Below the pieces are notes generated by a model, which saw only the letters and a list, made by a program, of their open reading frames with translations, made no database searches and was not told the DNA's origin. Of a stretch of DNA of 64,000 bases, positions 38,365-46,652 are shown in pieces. Numbering within the stretch: the first letter of the stretch is position 1; every line of letters starts with the position of its first letter. A program made the position numbers and the translations under genes. Source of the DNA: Leptospira idonii (GTDB lineage Bacteria > Spirochaetota > Leptospiria > Leptospirales > Leptospiraceae); the NCBI RefSeq assembly GCF_004770995.1, contig NZ_RQHW01000008.1:62001-126000 (forward strand), read 5' to 3'.

Positions 38365-39614
38365 TTGCAGTGATCGGTTCAGGAATCACAGGTCTCACTA
38401 CCGCATGGGCTTTGTCTAAATATTTTCCTGTTACTCTTTATGAAAAACACTCGGAAATAGGGATGGCAGCCTTCGGCGCTAAACATCAAATCAACGGACA
38501 TTCGTTCGAATTCGATATTCCTTTCCGAACCATCAAAAGGGATTATTATCCTACACTTTTCCGTATTTACGATAAAGCGGGGATTTTGACGAGACCTGTC
38601 GATTATTCTTTTCGAGTAGAGTCGGAAGAAAAACCGGTTTTCGGATTTCGCTCTTATTCAGTTGCGGGCAGTACATTCGGATTCCCCACTTTCGATTCTT
38701 TCCGAACGAAAAAAGGACGATCCATATTCTTCGACTTACTTCGATTTTATGCTAATTCCAAATCCGATTGGAAGAAAGAAAAAAATCCCGTCAGCATTTT
38801 GGAGTTTTTGAAAAAAAACAAATACTCTAAAGAATTCATCCACGAATTTCTTCTGCCTACATTCGCTCTGGTAAATACATGCAAAACGAAAACCGTAGGA
38901 GAATATCCTGCGGAAACCATCATAGGATATCATTCCAGAGGGTATTCCTATACACCTCAAGAAACTGCCAGTTTCGGAACAAGAGACATCGTCAATCGGA
39001 TGGTTGCAGGAATCGGAAACATTGAATTGGGTGCGAAGATCCGTTCGATTGGAAGTGAGAAGGGAAAACCTGTGATTCACTTTGAATCCGGAACAAAAGA
39101 GTTCGATCATATCATCGTAACGACCCAAGCGAATCAGGCATATTCTTTGTTAGATGACTCTTACGCATCCGAAAAAAAGGCACTTTCCTATTTCAGATAC
39201 GAGGCAAGTGATGTAATCGTTCATTCCGATGCGGATTATTTAAAAAAAAGAGACGTATCGCTTCTTTTTAAAGTGGATGAAAGATTCGATAAACCGGAAG
39301 TTACTTTGGATTTGGGAAGGATCATGCCCGAATTGAAAGGGGAAAATATCTTTCAAACCTGGAATCCTCATCATTTTCCGGAAGAAACTAAAATTTTGAA
39401 GTTAGCAAAGTTCGAAAGACCTATCGTTGATTCCGAAACCATTTTCGGTATCCGAGGAATTGAGACTCTGCATTCCGAAGCGAACAGAAAGATTTGGCTT
39501 TGCGGTTCTTATTCCTTATTCGGAATCCCTCTCTTGGAAGCAGGGGCGAAGTCGGCGATGAATGTTGCGGAGAAAATCAGCAAACGAAGCTTAGATGAGA
39601 TCCTTTCTAATTAG
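38361..39614 (+). CDS. FAD/NAD(P)-binding oxidoreductase (amine-oxidase-like)
   Basis: 417 residues from ATG 38361, with GGAAG just upstream. The N-terminal dinucleotide fold is IAVIGSGITGLTTAW (residues 2-16), followed by the YEKHSEIGM segment of FAD enzymes. The C-terminal IWLCGSYSLFGIPLLEAGAKSAMNVAE is the second FAD contact. The fold resembles flavin amine oxidases and desaturases, but the substrate is unknown. It is translationally coupled to the CoA-transferase gene and overlaps the convergent methyltransferase gene by 8 bp. Confidence 0.87.
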   Translation: MIAVIGSGITGLTTAWALSKYFPVTLYEKHSEIGMAAFGAKHQINGHSFEFDIPFRTIKRDYYPTLFRIYDKAGILTRPVDYSFRVESEEKPVFGFRSYSVAGSTFGFPTFDSFRTKKGRSIFFDLLRFYANSKSDWKKEKNPVSILEFLKKNKYSKEFIHEFLLPTFALVNTCKTKTVGEYPAETIIGYHSRGYSYTPQETASFGTRDIVNRMVAGIGNIELGAKIRSIGSEKGKPVIHFESGTKEFDHIIVTTQANQAYSLLDDSYASEKKALSYFRYEASDVIVHSDADYLKKRDVSLLFKVDERFDKPEVTLDLGRIMPELKGENIFQTWNPHHFPEETKILKLAKFERPIVDSETIFGIRGIETLHSEANRKIWLCGSYSLFGIPLLEAGAKSAMNVAEKISKRSLDEILSN

Positions 39615-40386
39615 GTTTTTCCACAGAAAATAGATAATAATTAAGCATTCCCGCTTTATAAAAATGAAGAAGAGTGCTGGCGAACATCTGTAAGCCTGTG
39701 CTTTGGGATTTTGCAAATACGGAAAAACCTGGAAAAACAAACTCTCCCCATTCTTCGAATTCCTTAAATTTCAATTTCGATTTTAAAATTTGAATCACCG
39801 TTCGATCCAAAGAGCTGTGATTCTCTTTGGGAATGAGTGCCATCTTTACTAAAAATTCCAAAAACTTATATTGAATCGAAAACTTGGAAATTTCCTTGGG
39901 AAAAACAATATCCGTAAAAATGAATTTTCCTCCGGGTTTCAAACATCGAAAAACCTCCGCAAAAAAGTCGTCCTTATTCGCAAAATGGTATATGCAGTCC
40001 AGACAGATGATTTGAGTGAAAGATTCCGATTCGAATTCTTTGATCGATTTCCAATCTCCGTCAATCCAGTGAACAGACGTTAAATTCCATTTTTGTAGAT
40101 TTTGTTTCGCAAAATCGCTCTGTTCTCCCGGAAGATTAATGGATGTTATATGTTCTGTTCCGAAATTTCGATTCCATACGAAAAGGCTTCCTCCTAACCC
40201 GGAACCGATTTCCAGTAGAATCGAATTTTTATCTAATCCTGCTTTTTTTCCCACCTCTTCCGCCATGGCTCTAGAAGCTTCCGGATAGGAGGTATGGTTT
40301 TTCCAAAACCCGAAATTGGAAAAATAGAAAGGCGGATCTTGAGGGAAATCTTTCGCCGGAGCGGTTGTGAACGGATAAGGTATCAT
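39607..40386 (-). CDS. SAM-dependent class I methyltransferase
   Basis: 259 residues. Motif I is LLEIGSGLGGSLFVW (about residues 57-71), motif III is FTQIICLDCIYHF, and the post-I Asp lies in INLPGEQSDFAKQ. GGKFIFTDIVFPKEIS completes the Rossmann fold. The substrate is not clear; members of this type modify lipids, sterols or small metabolites. Its start is 45 bp from that of the CsoR-family gene on the other strand. It converges with the FAD oxidoreductase gene, so the two are close but not cotranscribed. Confidence 0.87.
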   Translation of the reverse strand: MIPYPFTTAPAKDFPQDPPFYFSNFGFWKNHTSYPEASRAMAEEVGKKAGLDKNSILLEIGSGLGGSLFVWNRNFGTEHITSINLPGEQSDFAKQNLQKWNLTSVHWIDGDWKSIKEFESESFTQIICLDCIYHFANKDDFFAEVFRCLKPGGKFIFTDIVFPKEISKFSIQYKFLEFLVKMALIPKENHSSLDRTVIQILKSKLKFKEFEEWGEFVFPGFSVFAKSQSTGLQMFASTLLHFYKAGMLNYYLFSVEKPN

Positions 40387-40409
40387 AGATTCCAGATTGA
40401 CTTCAGCAG

Positions 40410-40425
40410 ATACCTATATGGGTAT
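40410..40425. promoter_or_regulatory. Operator-like element O1 before the CsoR-family gene
   Basis: ATACCTATATGGGTAT has an ATACC-N6-GGTAT architecture. It lies 6 bases before the ATG of the regulator gene, and an ACCTATA/TATAGGT inverted repeat (40412-40429) overlaps it. The same 16-bp plan recurs twice in front of the DUF2892 gene. Confidence 0.65.
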
Positions 40426-40430
40426 AGGTT

Positions 40431-40697
40431 ATGGCCATTTCCGAAGAAAAAACAAAATTGGTTCACAGACTGAATCGAATACAAGGGCAATTACAAGCTA
40501 TCAAAAATTCCATCCTTAATGAAGAAACGGACTGTGAAAATGCGATTCTTCTTTTAAAAGCCTCCCAACAGGCAATGAAGAAGTTTGGAGAAGCATACAT
40601 CCAAGACCATTTGGAAACCTGTTTTAAGGAAAAAAAGTCGCAAACTCATTTGGAAGCGGACGTAAAAAAGGCCATCAAGGCCGCATTCAATCTCTAA
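40431..40697 (+). CDS. CsoR-family metal-sensing repressor
   Basis: 88 residues, all-helical, of the CsoR/RcnR/FrmR family (DUF156). The metal-site fingerprint is Cys35, His60 and Cys64 (in DC..., DHLETC), with the same spacing as the Cu(I) site Cys36-His61-Cys65 of M. tuberculosis CsoR. FrmR-like sensors and the CstR persulfide sensor differ at one or more of these positions. NRIQGQL near residue 15 is the conserved helix 1. It probably represses itself and the DUF2892-TolC-RND genes through the repeated ATACC-N6-GGTAT sites. Cu(I) is the likeliest ligand, not proven. Confidence 0.92.
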   Translation: MAISEEKTKLVHRLNRIQGQLQAIKNSILNEETDCENAILLLKASQQAMKKFGEAYIQDHLETCFKEKKSQTHLEADVKKAIKAAFNL

Positions 40698-40734
40698 AAT
40701 TCCTTCCTCTTTTCGTTTTTTCTTGACGATTTAT

Positions 40735-40750
40735 ATACCCCCGGCGGTAT
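40735..40750. promoter_or_regulatory. Operator-like element O2
   Basis: ATACCCCCGGCGGTAT is a perfect ATACC-N6-GGTAT element. It sits 6 bases downstream of a TTGACG -35-like box (40723-40728), so it would block the promoter of the DUF2892 gene. It is C/G-rich between the arms, a common trait of CsoR-type operators. Confidence 0.65.
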
Positions 40751-40764
40751 CCTGTATAAATTAT

Positions 40765-40780
40765 ATACAATAGGGGGTAT
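40765..40780. promoter_or_regulatory. Operator-like element O3
   Basis: ATACAATAGGGGGTAT keeps the plan with one change in the left arm (ATACA). It ends three bases before the ATG of the DUF2892 gene. Its centre is 30 bp from that of O2, close to three helical turns, which fits cooperative binding of two regulator tetramers. Confidence 0.55.
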
Positions 40781-40783
40781 AGT

Positions 40784-41002
40784 ATGTATATTGCGTCTAC
40801 TAAAGTTTGGCATCTGGAAAGAGTTCTATTTTTGATCGCAGGAGCGATTGGTTTAATCGGACTCGGTCTGGGTTTGTATCTGTCGCAGTGGTGGTTTCTA
40901 TTGAATCTGCTTGTCGGCTTTAATTTGATTCTTTTTTCTTTCACAGGATTTTGCCCGATGGCTGTGATTTTAGCCAAACTAGGGTTTGAACCTAAAAAAT
41001 AA
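40784..41002 (+). CDS. DUF2892-family small membrane protein
   Basis: 72 residues with two membrane helices (about 13-33 and 36-54). The C-terminal GFCPMAVILAKLG fits the DUF2892 pattern TGFCPxYxxLG, which also occurs at the end of YgaP-type rhodanese proteins. The Cys in GFCP could act in thiol or sulfur chemistry. Its role is not known. It is the first gene behind the O2/O3 elements and precedes the TolC-like gene by 4 bp, so it belongs to the regulator-controlled operon. Confidence 0.87.
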   Translation: MYIASTKVWHLERVLFLIAGAIGLIGLGLGLYLSQWWFLLNLLVGFNLILFSFTGFCPMAVILAKLGFEPKK

Positions 41003-41006
41003 GATC

Positions 41007-42416
41007 ATGATTCGGCCACTGATTTCTGTTATTCTTTGTTATATGCTCTTTCCTGGATTTCTTTTTTCTGAGCCGATCGAGTTTTCCGAACTTTGGAATC
41101 GAGTTTTGGAAAATTCTTCCGCTCAGAAGGCGAAACATTCCGAATGGAAGGCTTCTGAAATCGCTAAGTCCAGAAGTGATCAACATTGGCTTCCTCGCAT
41201 TTATGCGGACGTTCGCACGTATCGTACGAATGATCCCGGTTTGAATTTTATGGGGAAATTGGGACAGAGATCGGTGACCGAATCCGATTTTTCCACTCAA
41301 TCGATGAGAACAAGGCCCGGAAATTTCCTAGATTCGAATAACCAACCATATACGAATCTCAATTCGGACACAATGAACGTATTCGCTAAGGATCAATTGA
41401 ACGATCCCGGTTACAATACCTATTCCAAAGCCGCTTTAGGACTTGATTTGCCTTTGTATGAGGGAGGTGCTGGAGAGAATCTCAGACGCATACAAGATAA
41501 AAAAACGACTGCTTTATTCTTGGAAAAAGAATCCGTGAAGGATAAGGAATATTCCCGGTCGGGTTATTTATATAGAGGGATTCAGTCCGTAAACGATTAT
41601 TTAAAAAAGCTGGAAGACACCAAAAAAGCGAATGTTCGATTTTTGCAAAGTTACGGACTGCGGCATAGATCGAATCCGGTCGGTTATTCCGGTTATTTGG
41701 CTCTTAAAAATTTGGATCATCGATTGTCTTCGATGATATCCGAGGCAAACGCTTGTTTGTATGAATGGAAGGAGAATTTATCCGTTTTATCCGGAATGTC
41801 TTCTTCCGATCTTTTTTTGCAGGATGAAAATCTTTTTTCCTTCATGGAAAAATATTTCCCAAAGGGAGAATCGGATGAATCGAATTTCAGCAAATCTATG
41901 ACTCATTATGCGGAAGGGGAAGAGATCAAATCCGATTTGGAGATGTCCAAATTCCTTCCCAAGTTCGGGCTTTATTCGGAGACGAACACTTACGGAGGAA
42001 GCAGAAACACTCAATCCGCCTATAATGCAGGAGTATATCTACAGATGAATCTCTATCATCCTAAGGACCAAGGTGTTGTAGAGGAGGCGAAACTCAACGC
42101 TTATGCTTTCCGGCAAAAGCTGGAAGAATTGAAAAAACAGGAAGATCTGAAGATCAAATCTCTCAATCGGCAGGAAATTTCGTTGAAGGAAAGTTATTCG
42201 TTAATCTCCGATTCCGTGAGATACCAGGAAGAACAAAACGAATATATGCTTAAGCTGTATCAAAACGGGAATGTGAATGCCATGCAGTTTGCGGAGGCCT
42301 TGAACCGCTCTGCGGATACTTATTCTCGTTTATTGGAAGTAGAGCTCGGTTTGCTGCAGGTAAGAACGGAACAGTATATGTTTCGCCAAAAGGAATCAAT
42401 CCATGAAAAAAAATGA
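41007..42416 (+). CDS. TolC-family outer-membrane efflux protein
   Basis: 469 residues from ATG 41007, with a cleavable signal peptide (MIRPLISVILCYMLFPGFLFS). The OEP fold is recognisable by two long helical-hairpin regions and by the terminal TYSRLLEVELGLLQVRTEQYMF repeat. It is an outer-membrane channel for the RND pump encoded next. A TTG start at 40986 would add seven residues but lies within the previous gene. Its stop overlaps the pump gene by 14 bp. A second, different TolC-like gene lies at 55790. Confidence 0.86.
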   Translation: MIRPLISVILCYMLFPGFLFSEPIEFSELWNRVLENSSAQKAKHSEWKASEIAKSRSDQHWLPRIYADVRTYRTNDPGLNFMGKLGQRSVTESDFSTQSMRTRPGNFLDSNNQPYTNLNSDTMNVFAKDQLNDPGYNTYSKAALGLDLPLYEGGAGENLRRIQDKKTTALFLEKESVKDKEYSRSGYLYRGIQSVNDYLKKLEDTKKANVRFLQSYGLRHRSNPVGYSGYLALKNLDHRLSSMISEANACLYEWKENLSVLSGMSSSDLFLQDENLFSFMEKYFPKGESDESNFSKSMTHYAEGEEIKSDLEMSKFLPKFGLYSETNTYGGSRNTQSAYNAGVYLQMNLYHPKDQGVVEEAKLNAYAFRQKLEELKKQEDLKIKSLNRQEISLKESYSLISDSVRYQEEQNEYMLKLYQNGNVNAMQFAEALNRSADTYSRLLEVELGLLQVRTEQYMFRQKESIHEKK

Positions 42417-45400
42417 TTCTATCCGAATGGGTTTTGCAGGAAAACTTGCAGAAATTTTTTTAGACTCTAAATTAACTCCGGTAATCATCTTTGTTAGTTT
42501 GGTCGTGGGTTTTTTAGCGATCATCATGACTCCTAAAGAGGAGGAGCCTCAAATCAATGTTCCTATGATAGACATTCAATTGTCTGCTTGGGGGTTTTCT
42601 CCGGAAGAGATGGAACGTAAGGTGACCGAGGTAGTGGAGAGGAGTGTCTGGGGATTGGACGGTGTTGAGTATGTTTATTCAAGCAGCAGATGGCATTCTT
42701 CTCTCATCACGGTTCGATTTAAGGTAGGAGAAGAAACGGAATCGTCCTTATTGAAGATTCATCATAAACTAATGGAAGTTAGAAACTCTCTTCCTTCAAA
42801 CGTATTGCAGCCGTCAGTGACTTCCTATTCGATCGATGATGTTCCTTTTTTGAGCATTAGTTTCAGCTCCGATTCTACCGATGATTATCGTCTTCGCTCC
42901 ATGATTTCTCCCTTAGCTAGAGAACTCAGCTCCACTCCCGATCTTTCCAAACTGGAATTATTGGGAGGAAGAAAAAAAACGATCCGTGTGATTATGGATT
43001 CAGTGCGGATGAAATCTTTCGGAGTCGATCCTATTGCGGTCGTTTCTGGTTTGGAGAGTCAGGACAGTTTTCTTCCCGCAGGAAAAAATTGGTCCGAATC
43101 CCAGGTGTTTGATGTGGATGTAGGAGGGCGCATTCGAGATGCAGTGACATTAAAACATCTTCCTGTGGCACAAAGAGGAGGGAGAGTCGTCCGTTTGGGG
43201 GACGTAACTTCCGTTGAGGAAGGACCGGAAGAAAGAACCAAATACTTGTTACTGTATGATAAACAATTTGGAAACACTCCCAAAAATGCGGTCACACTTT
43301 CTTTTGCAAAAAGAAAGGGAACGAACGTGGTTGTTTTGGCTGAACAAATCTTAGAAAGGGCGGAATCGTTCCGACAAGGGCTACCAGAAGACGTAAAGAT
43401 GTCCGTCATTCGTAATTACGGAAGTAGTGCTGAGGACAAGTCCAAAGAACTCATTGAACACTTGTTTATTGCTACAATTTCCGTCTCCGTTTTGATCGCA
43501 GTTTGGATGGGAGGAAGGGCAGCGTTCGTAGTTGCGATTGCGATCCCCGTGACTTTAGCTTTAACTCTCGCCCTTTATTATTTTTTAGGTTATAGTTTGA
43601 ACCGTGTCACCTTGTTCGCATTGATTTTTTCAATAGGTATTTTAGTGGATGATGCGATCGTAATTGTTGAGAATGTAGAGAGGCGTCTGAAAGAAGATCC
43701 CCTTTCCTCAATAAGCTCGATCACATTACGAGCAGTTGCCGAAGTCGGGAATCCTACGATTTTAGCTACATTTACCGTGATCGCTGCCATTCTTCCTATG
43801 GCTTTCGTAAGAGGTCTGATGGGTCCTTACATGAAACCGATTCCTGTAGGTGCCAGTCTTGCAATGTTGATCTCTTTGATTGTCGCTTTTATCATCACTC
43901 CTTGGGCGAGCCTTCGGTTTTTGAAAAGAACGGAAGGAGAAAAAAACAATCCTCAGCATTCCCGATTGGATTCCATTTATATTCTTATATCCAACAAACT
44001 TTTGTTTTCCGGTAAAAATTCCCTTATCTTCGGCGTGGTTTCGATTCTGCTTCTTTTCGTTTCATTCGGTTTTTTAGGATTCAAATGGGTAAAAGTTAAG
44101 ATGCTCCCTTTTGATAATAAGGAGGAATTTCAGATTTTGATCGATTATCCTGTTGATACTCCTTTGTCCGAAGGAATTGCGAAGTCCCAAGCTTTAGTCC
44201 GAAAACTTTTGGCGAATGAGAATGTCACTAAGATACAGATCTTTGCGGGAGAACCTGCTCCTTTCTCTTTTTCCGGAATGGTGAAACATTCTTTCTTAAG
44301 GAACGAAGAATATAAAAACGATCTACACGTTGTACTGAAACATAAAGACGATCGCAAACAATCTAGTCATGAAATTATAGAATCTTTACGTCCTGTGATT
44401 GTTTCTTTCGGGAAAGAAACAAAGGCGGTGACGAAGATTTTAGAGATTCCTCCCGGCCCTCCTGTGATGGCGACTTTGGTTGCGGAAGTGTATGCAAACG
44501 AACCTAAGGAAAGAGAGATTGCTGCTCGACATGTTTATGGAGTATTTTCGCAGGAAGAGAGTGTTGTCGATTTGGATTCTAGTTATCGAGAGGGCAGAGA
44601 AAAAAGAGTGTATCCCATCGATTATTTTCGTGCCGGATTTTTCGGAGTCAAAGCGTTCGATTTTTCTCATTCCGGTAAATTTTTATTTTCCGAATCATCT
44701 ATTTTGAGTTTGGCGGATGTATCGGAACCGGAAGAAATATCTGTCGTTTTATCTTTGTCTCAAGAAGAACGTTCTTCAGAATTTCCTTTCCGAAATATAA
44801 GTTTGAATTCCATGGAGGCCGGAAGCATTTCTGCGGATTCCGTATTAGGAGAATCTTATTTTACTAAAGACAAAGTGTTATTTCGAAAAAATCTGAGACC
44901 TGTTTCTTATGTGACTGCGGAACTCTCCGGAAAAGAAGAAGCCCCCGTTTACGGAATGTTAAAGATCGGTCCGAAGATCCAATATGAAACAAGAACTGCG
45001 GATGTTCCTTGGAATTTATCCGCTCCTGTCATAAAATGGGACGGGGAATGGTTCATCACCTATGAAGTGTTTCGGGATTTAGGTTCCGCTTTCGCCGTCG
45101 TGATGATTTTGATTTATGTTTTGGTATTGGGTTGGTTTAAAAGTTATTCGGTTCCTCTTGTGATTATGGCGCCGATTCCTATTTCTTTGATCGGAATCCT
45201 GCCTGGGCATTGGTTGACTGGCGCTTATTTTACCGCCACTTCTATGATCGGTTTTATTGCAGGAGCGGGGATCATCGTTCGAAATTCGATCCTGCTTGTG
45301 GATTTTATCGAGGAAGAAATTGCGAAAGGAATTCCTTTAAAGGAAGCGGTGATTCAAGCGGGAGTGATCCGGTTTCGTCCGATGCTTTTGACTGCATCTG

Positions 45401-45570
45401 CAGTCGTTGTAGGCTCGTTCGTGATGTTGTTCGATCCTATCTTTCAAGGTCTTGCCGTATCTTTGATGTTTGGTGAAATTGCAGCGACTCTATTGAGTAG
45501 ATTCGCAGTGCCTGTGTTATATTATTGGATGATAGGTGTTCCCGGATTGAAAAGAGAAAGAAAGGTATAA
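42403..45570 (+). CDS. RND efflux pump, HAE-1 (AcrB-like) branch
   Basis: 1055 residues in the usual layout: helix 1, large periplasmic domain, six helices, second periplasmic domain and final helices. Proton relay Asp416-Asp417 lies in GILVDDAIVIVENVERRL, the HAE-1 pattern of AcrB, rather than the D-D-E pattern of heavy-metal pumps. The substrate is unknown; hydrophobic compounds are usual, but a metal- or thiol-type sensor controls it. No membrane fusion protein gene lies between it and the TolC-like gene. A hairpin terminator follows after 5 bp. Confidence 0.9.
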   Translation: MKKNDSIRMGFAGKLAEIFLDSKLTPVIIFVSLVVGFLAIIMTPKEEEPQINVPMIDIQLSAWGFSPEEMERKVTEVVERSVWGLDGVEYVYSSSRWHSSLITVRFKVGEETESSLLKIHHKLMEVRNSLPSNVLQPSVTSYSIDDVPFLSISFSSDSTDDYRLRSMISPLARELSSTPDLSKLELLGGRKKTIRVIMDSVRMKSFGVDPIAVVSGLESQDSFLPAGKNWSESQVFDVDVGGRIRDAVTLKHLPVAQRGGRVVRLGDVTSVEEGPEERTKYLLLYDKQFGNTPKNAVTLSFAKRKGTNVVVLAEQILERAESFRQGLPEDVKMSVIRNYGSSAEDKSKELIEHLFIATISVSVLIAVWMGGRAAFVVAIAIPVTLALTLALYYFLGYSLNRVTLFALIFSIGILVDDAIVIVENVERRLKEDPLSSISSITLRAVAEVGNPTILATFTVIAAILPMAFVRGLMGPYMKPIPVGASLAMLISLIVAFIITPWASLRFLKRTEGEKNNPQHSRLDSIYILISNKLLFSGKNSLIFGVVSILLLFVSFGFLGFKWVKVKMLPFDNKEEFQILIDYPVDTPLSEGIAKSQALVRKLLANENVTKIQIFAGEPAPFSFSGMVKHSFLRNEEYKNDLHVVLKHKDDRKQSSHEIIESLRPVIVSFGKETKAVTKILEIPPGPPVMATLVAEVYANEPKEREIAARHVYGVFSQEESVVDLDSSYREGREKRVYPIDYFRAGFFGVKAFDFSHSGKFLFSESSILSLADVSEPEEISVVLSLSQEERSSEFPFRNISLNSMEAGSISADSVLGESYFTKDKVLFRKNLRPVSYVTAELSGKEEAPVYGMLKIGPKIQYETRTADVPWNLSAPVIKWDGEWFITYEVFRDLGSAFAVVMILIYVLVLGWFKSYSVPLVIMAPIPISLIGILPGHWLTGAYFTATSMIGFIAGAGIIVRNSILLVDFIEEEIAKGIPLKEAVIQAGVIRFRPMLLTASAVVVGSFVMLFDPIFQGLAVSLMFGEIAATLLSRFAVPVLYYWMIGVPGLKRERKV

Positions 45571-45602
45571 AAAAACCCGAACCTTTCGTTCGGGCTTTCT
45601 CT
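45571..45602. terminator. Bidirectional terminator between RND operon and hydrolase cluster
   Basis: A perfect 7-bp stem CCCGAAC / GTTCGGG with a CTTTC loop at 45576-45594. On the minus strand it is followed by TTTTTTT, a strong terminator for hydrolase 1. On the plus strand it is followed by CTTTCTCTT and should also stop the RND transcript. Confidence 0.88.
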
Positions 45603-45623
45603 TCAGAAATGAGAAATTAGATC

Positions 45624-46430
45624 TTAACGATATCCTTCGCTCTTGATTTCAGAGTGATTTAGATATAATCCTGTCGCAGTCAAAGAAGGCGCTCTGTAGT
45701 GGCCTGTGAATTGAGTGTAAGTGACGTTGGAGTTGAAAGGCCAAACACCTTCACTTTGTGTAAGAGAAGCTTGGCATTTGTCTACACCACCTGCTTTGTT
45801 GTAACCGCAAGAAGAGTGGTAAGCAACCGCATAGTCGTCTTCACCAGGAAGGATGAGAGAAGCTCCCGCCATACCTTTGTAACCAGGAACGTGGTAGATA
45901 CCTACTCCGCCGGTGTTGTTGTGGTTGAAAGCTGCACGAGCAGTTCCTACGATAAGGGACTTATCCATTGCATTTCCACCGAAACCGAAAGTGGCACCGT
46001 TCAATGCAGATGCGAGTTCGGATCCGCCGGAAGCAGCAGCTAGAGCAGTCACTTTTGTGATGTTGAATCCTTTGGAAGAAGCGGTTCCGCCAAGGTTGGA
46101 TAACCAAAACTCGATCGCATAACATCCTGCAGAGTGGCAAACGATTTTGCAAGAATTTGAGCCTTTGCAATAGTTTGTGAGCCCTGTAGTGACGTTTGTT
46201 TGTGCACGAGCAGTTCCGTAAGTTCTTGGGTCAGTAGTCCCATCGTAACCGATGAAGATTTTAGAACCGGAAACTGTACTTGTGGAAGTTCCCCAGTAGT
46301 TGTTCACGTCTGTGGTACCTACGCCATTGTGGTTTGAACCTGATTTTCCGTGAATGAACACGGTGTAAGTTTGGGCGCTGATTCCTGCTGTGAACAGAAG
46401 GGCTGCCAGTGCTGTGAATATGCTGCGCAT
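45624..46430 (-). CDS. Secreted alpha/beta hydrolase, lipase-like (copy 1)
   Basis: 268 residues. A Sec signal with the SPase I site ISA-Q gives a secreted enzyme starting QTYTVFIHGKSG, where HG is the oxyanion-hole turn. The nucleophile elbow is CHSAG, a variant of GHSxG. GEDDYAVAYHSSCG and NHSEIK resemble the Asp and His segments of bacterial lipases (NDGLV.., NHLDE). Paired Cys residues could form disulfides. Substrate unknown; a lipase or esterase is inferred. Its promoter-like region has TTGCCA and TCTTAT 17 bp apart, GGAG precedes the ATG, and the terminator is at 45576. Confidence 0.83.
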   Translation of the reverse strand: MRSIFTALAALLFTAGISAQTYTVFIHGKSGSNHNGVGTTDVNNYWGTSTSTVSGSKIFIGYDGTTDPRTYGTARAQTNVTTGLTNYCKGSNSCKIVCHSAGCYAIEFWLSNLGGTASSKGFNITKVTALAAASGGSELASALNGATFGFGGNAMDKSLIVGTARAAFNHNNTGGVGIYHVPGYKGMAGASLILPGEDDYAVAYHSSCGYNKAGGVDKCQASLTQSEGVWPFNSNVTYTQFTGHYRAPSLTATGLYLNHSEIKSEGYR

Positions 46431-46461
46431 ATTTTTTCTCCTGAAAGAGTATTCTGTTCAA

Positions 46462-46490
46462 ATAAGACGAAAATGTTACAAATGTGGCAA
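46462..46490 (-). promoter_or_regulatory. Promoter of hydrolase copy 1 with overlapping palindrome
   Basis: On the minus strand TTGCCA and TCTTAT are 17 bp apart, about 32-60 bp before the ATG. An AAATGTTnC..GnAACATTT palindrome (46471-46495) overlaps the -35 box and may be an operator. Copy 2 has a corresponding upstream sequence with the palindrome partly lost. Confidence 0.6.
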
Positions 46491-46546
46491 CATTTTTTTA
46501 AAAAAGGCGGAAATAAATTTCCAAATTTGAGGTTTGGGGTAGGGGA

Positions 46547-46560
46547 GTAGGAGTTCCTAC
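46547..46560. promoter_or_regulatory. Perfect palindrome GTAGGAGTTCCTAC (upstream of copy 1)
   Basis: A 14-bp inverted repeat located 117 bp before the start of hydrolase copy 1. The same word occurs 117 bp before copy 2. It may be a regulator site or a dispersed Leptospira intergenic repeat. Confidence 0.55.
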
Positions 46561-46580
46561 AAAAAAGCAGACATCAGGGC

Positions 46581-46613
46581 AAAAAAAAGGCCGGCGAGTG
46601 CCTGCCGACCTTT
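46581..46613 (-). terminator. Terminator of hydrolase copy 2
   Basis: AAAGGcCGGC pairs with GCCGaCCTTT (one mismatch) around an 8-base loop. On the minus strand the stem is followed by a run of eight T. It lies 40 bp after the copy 2 stop. Confidence 0.85.
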
Positions 46614-46652
46614 CAAAATAAATTCAATCAGAGAAGTTGTTCGGTTTTCCGA

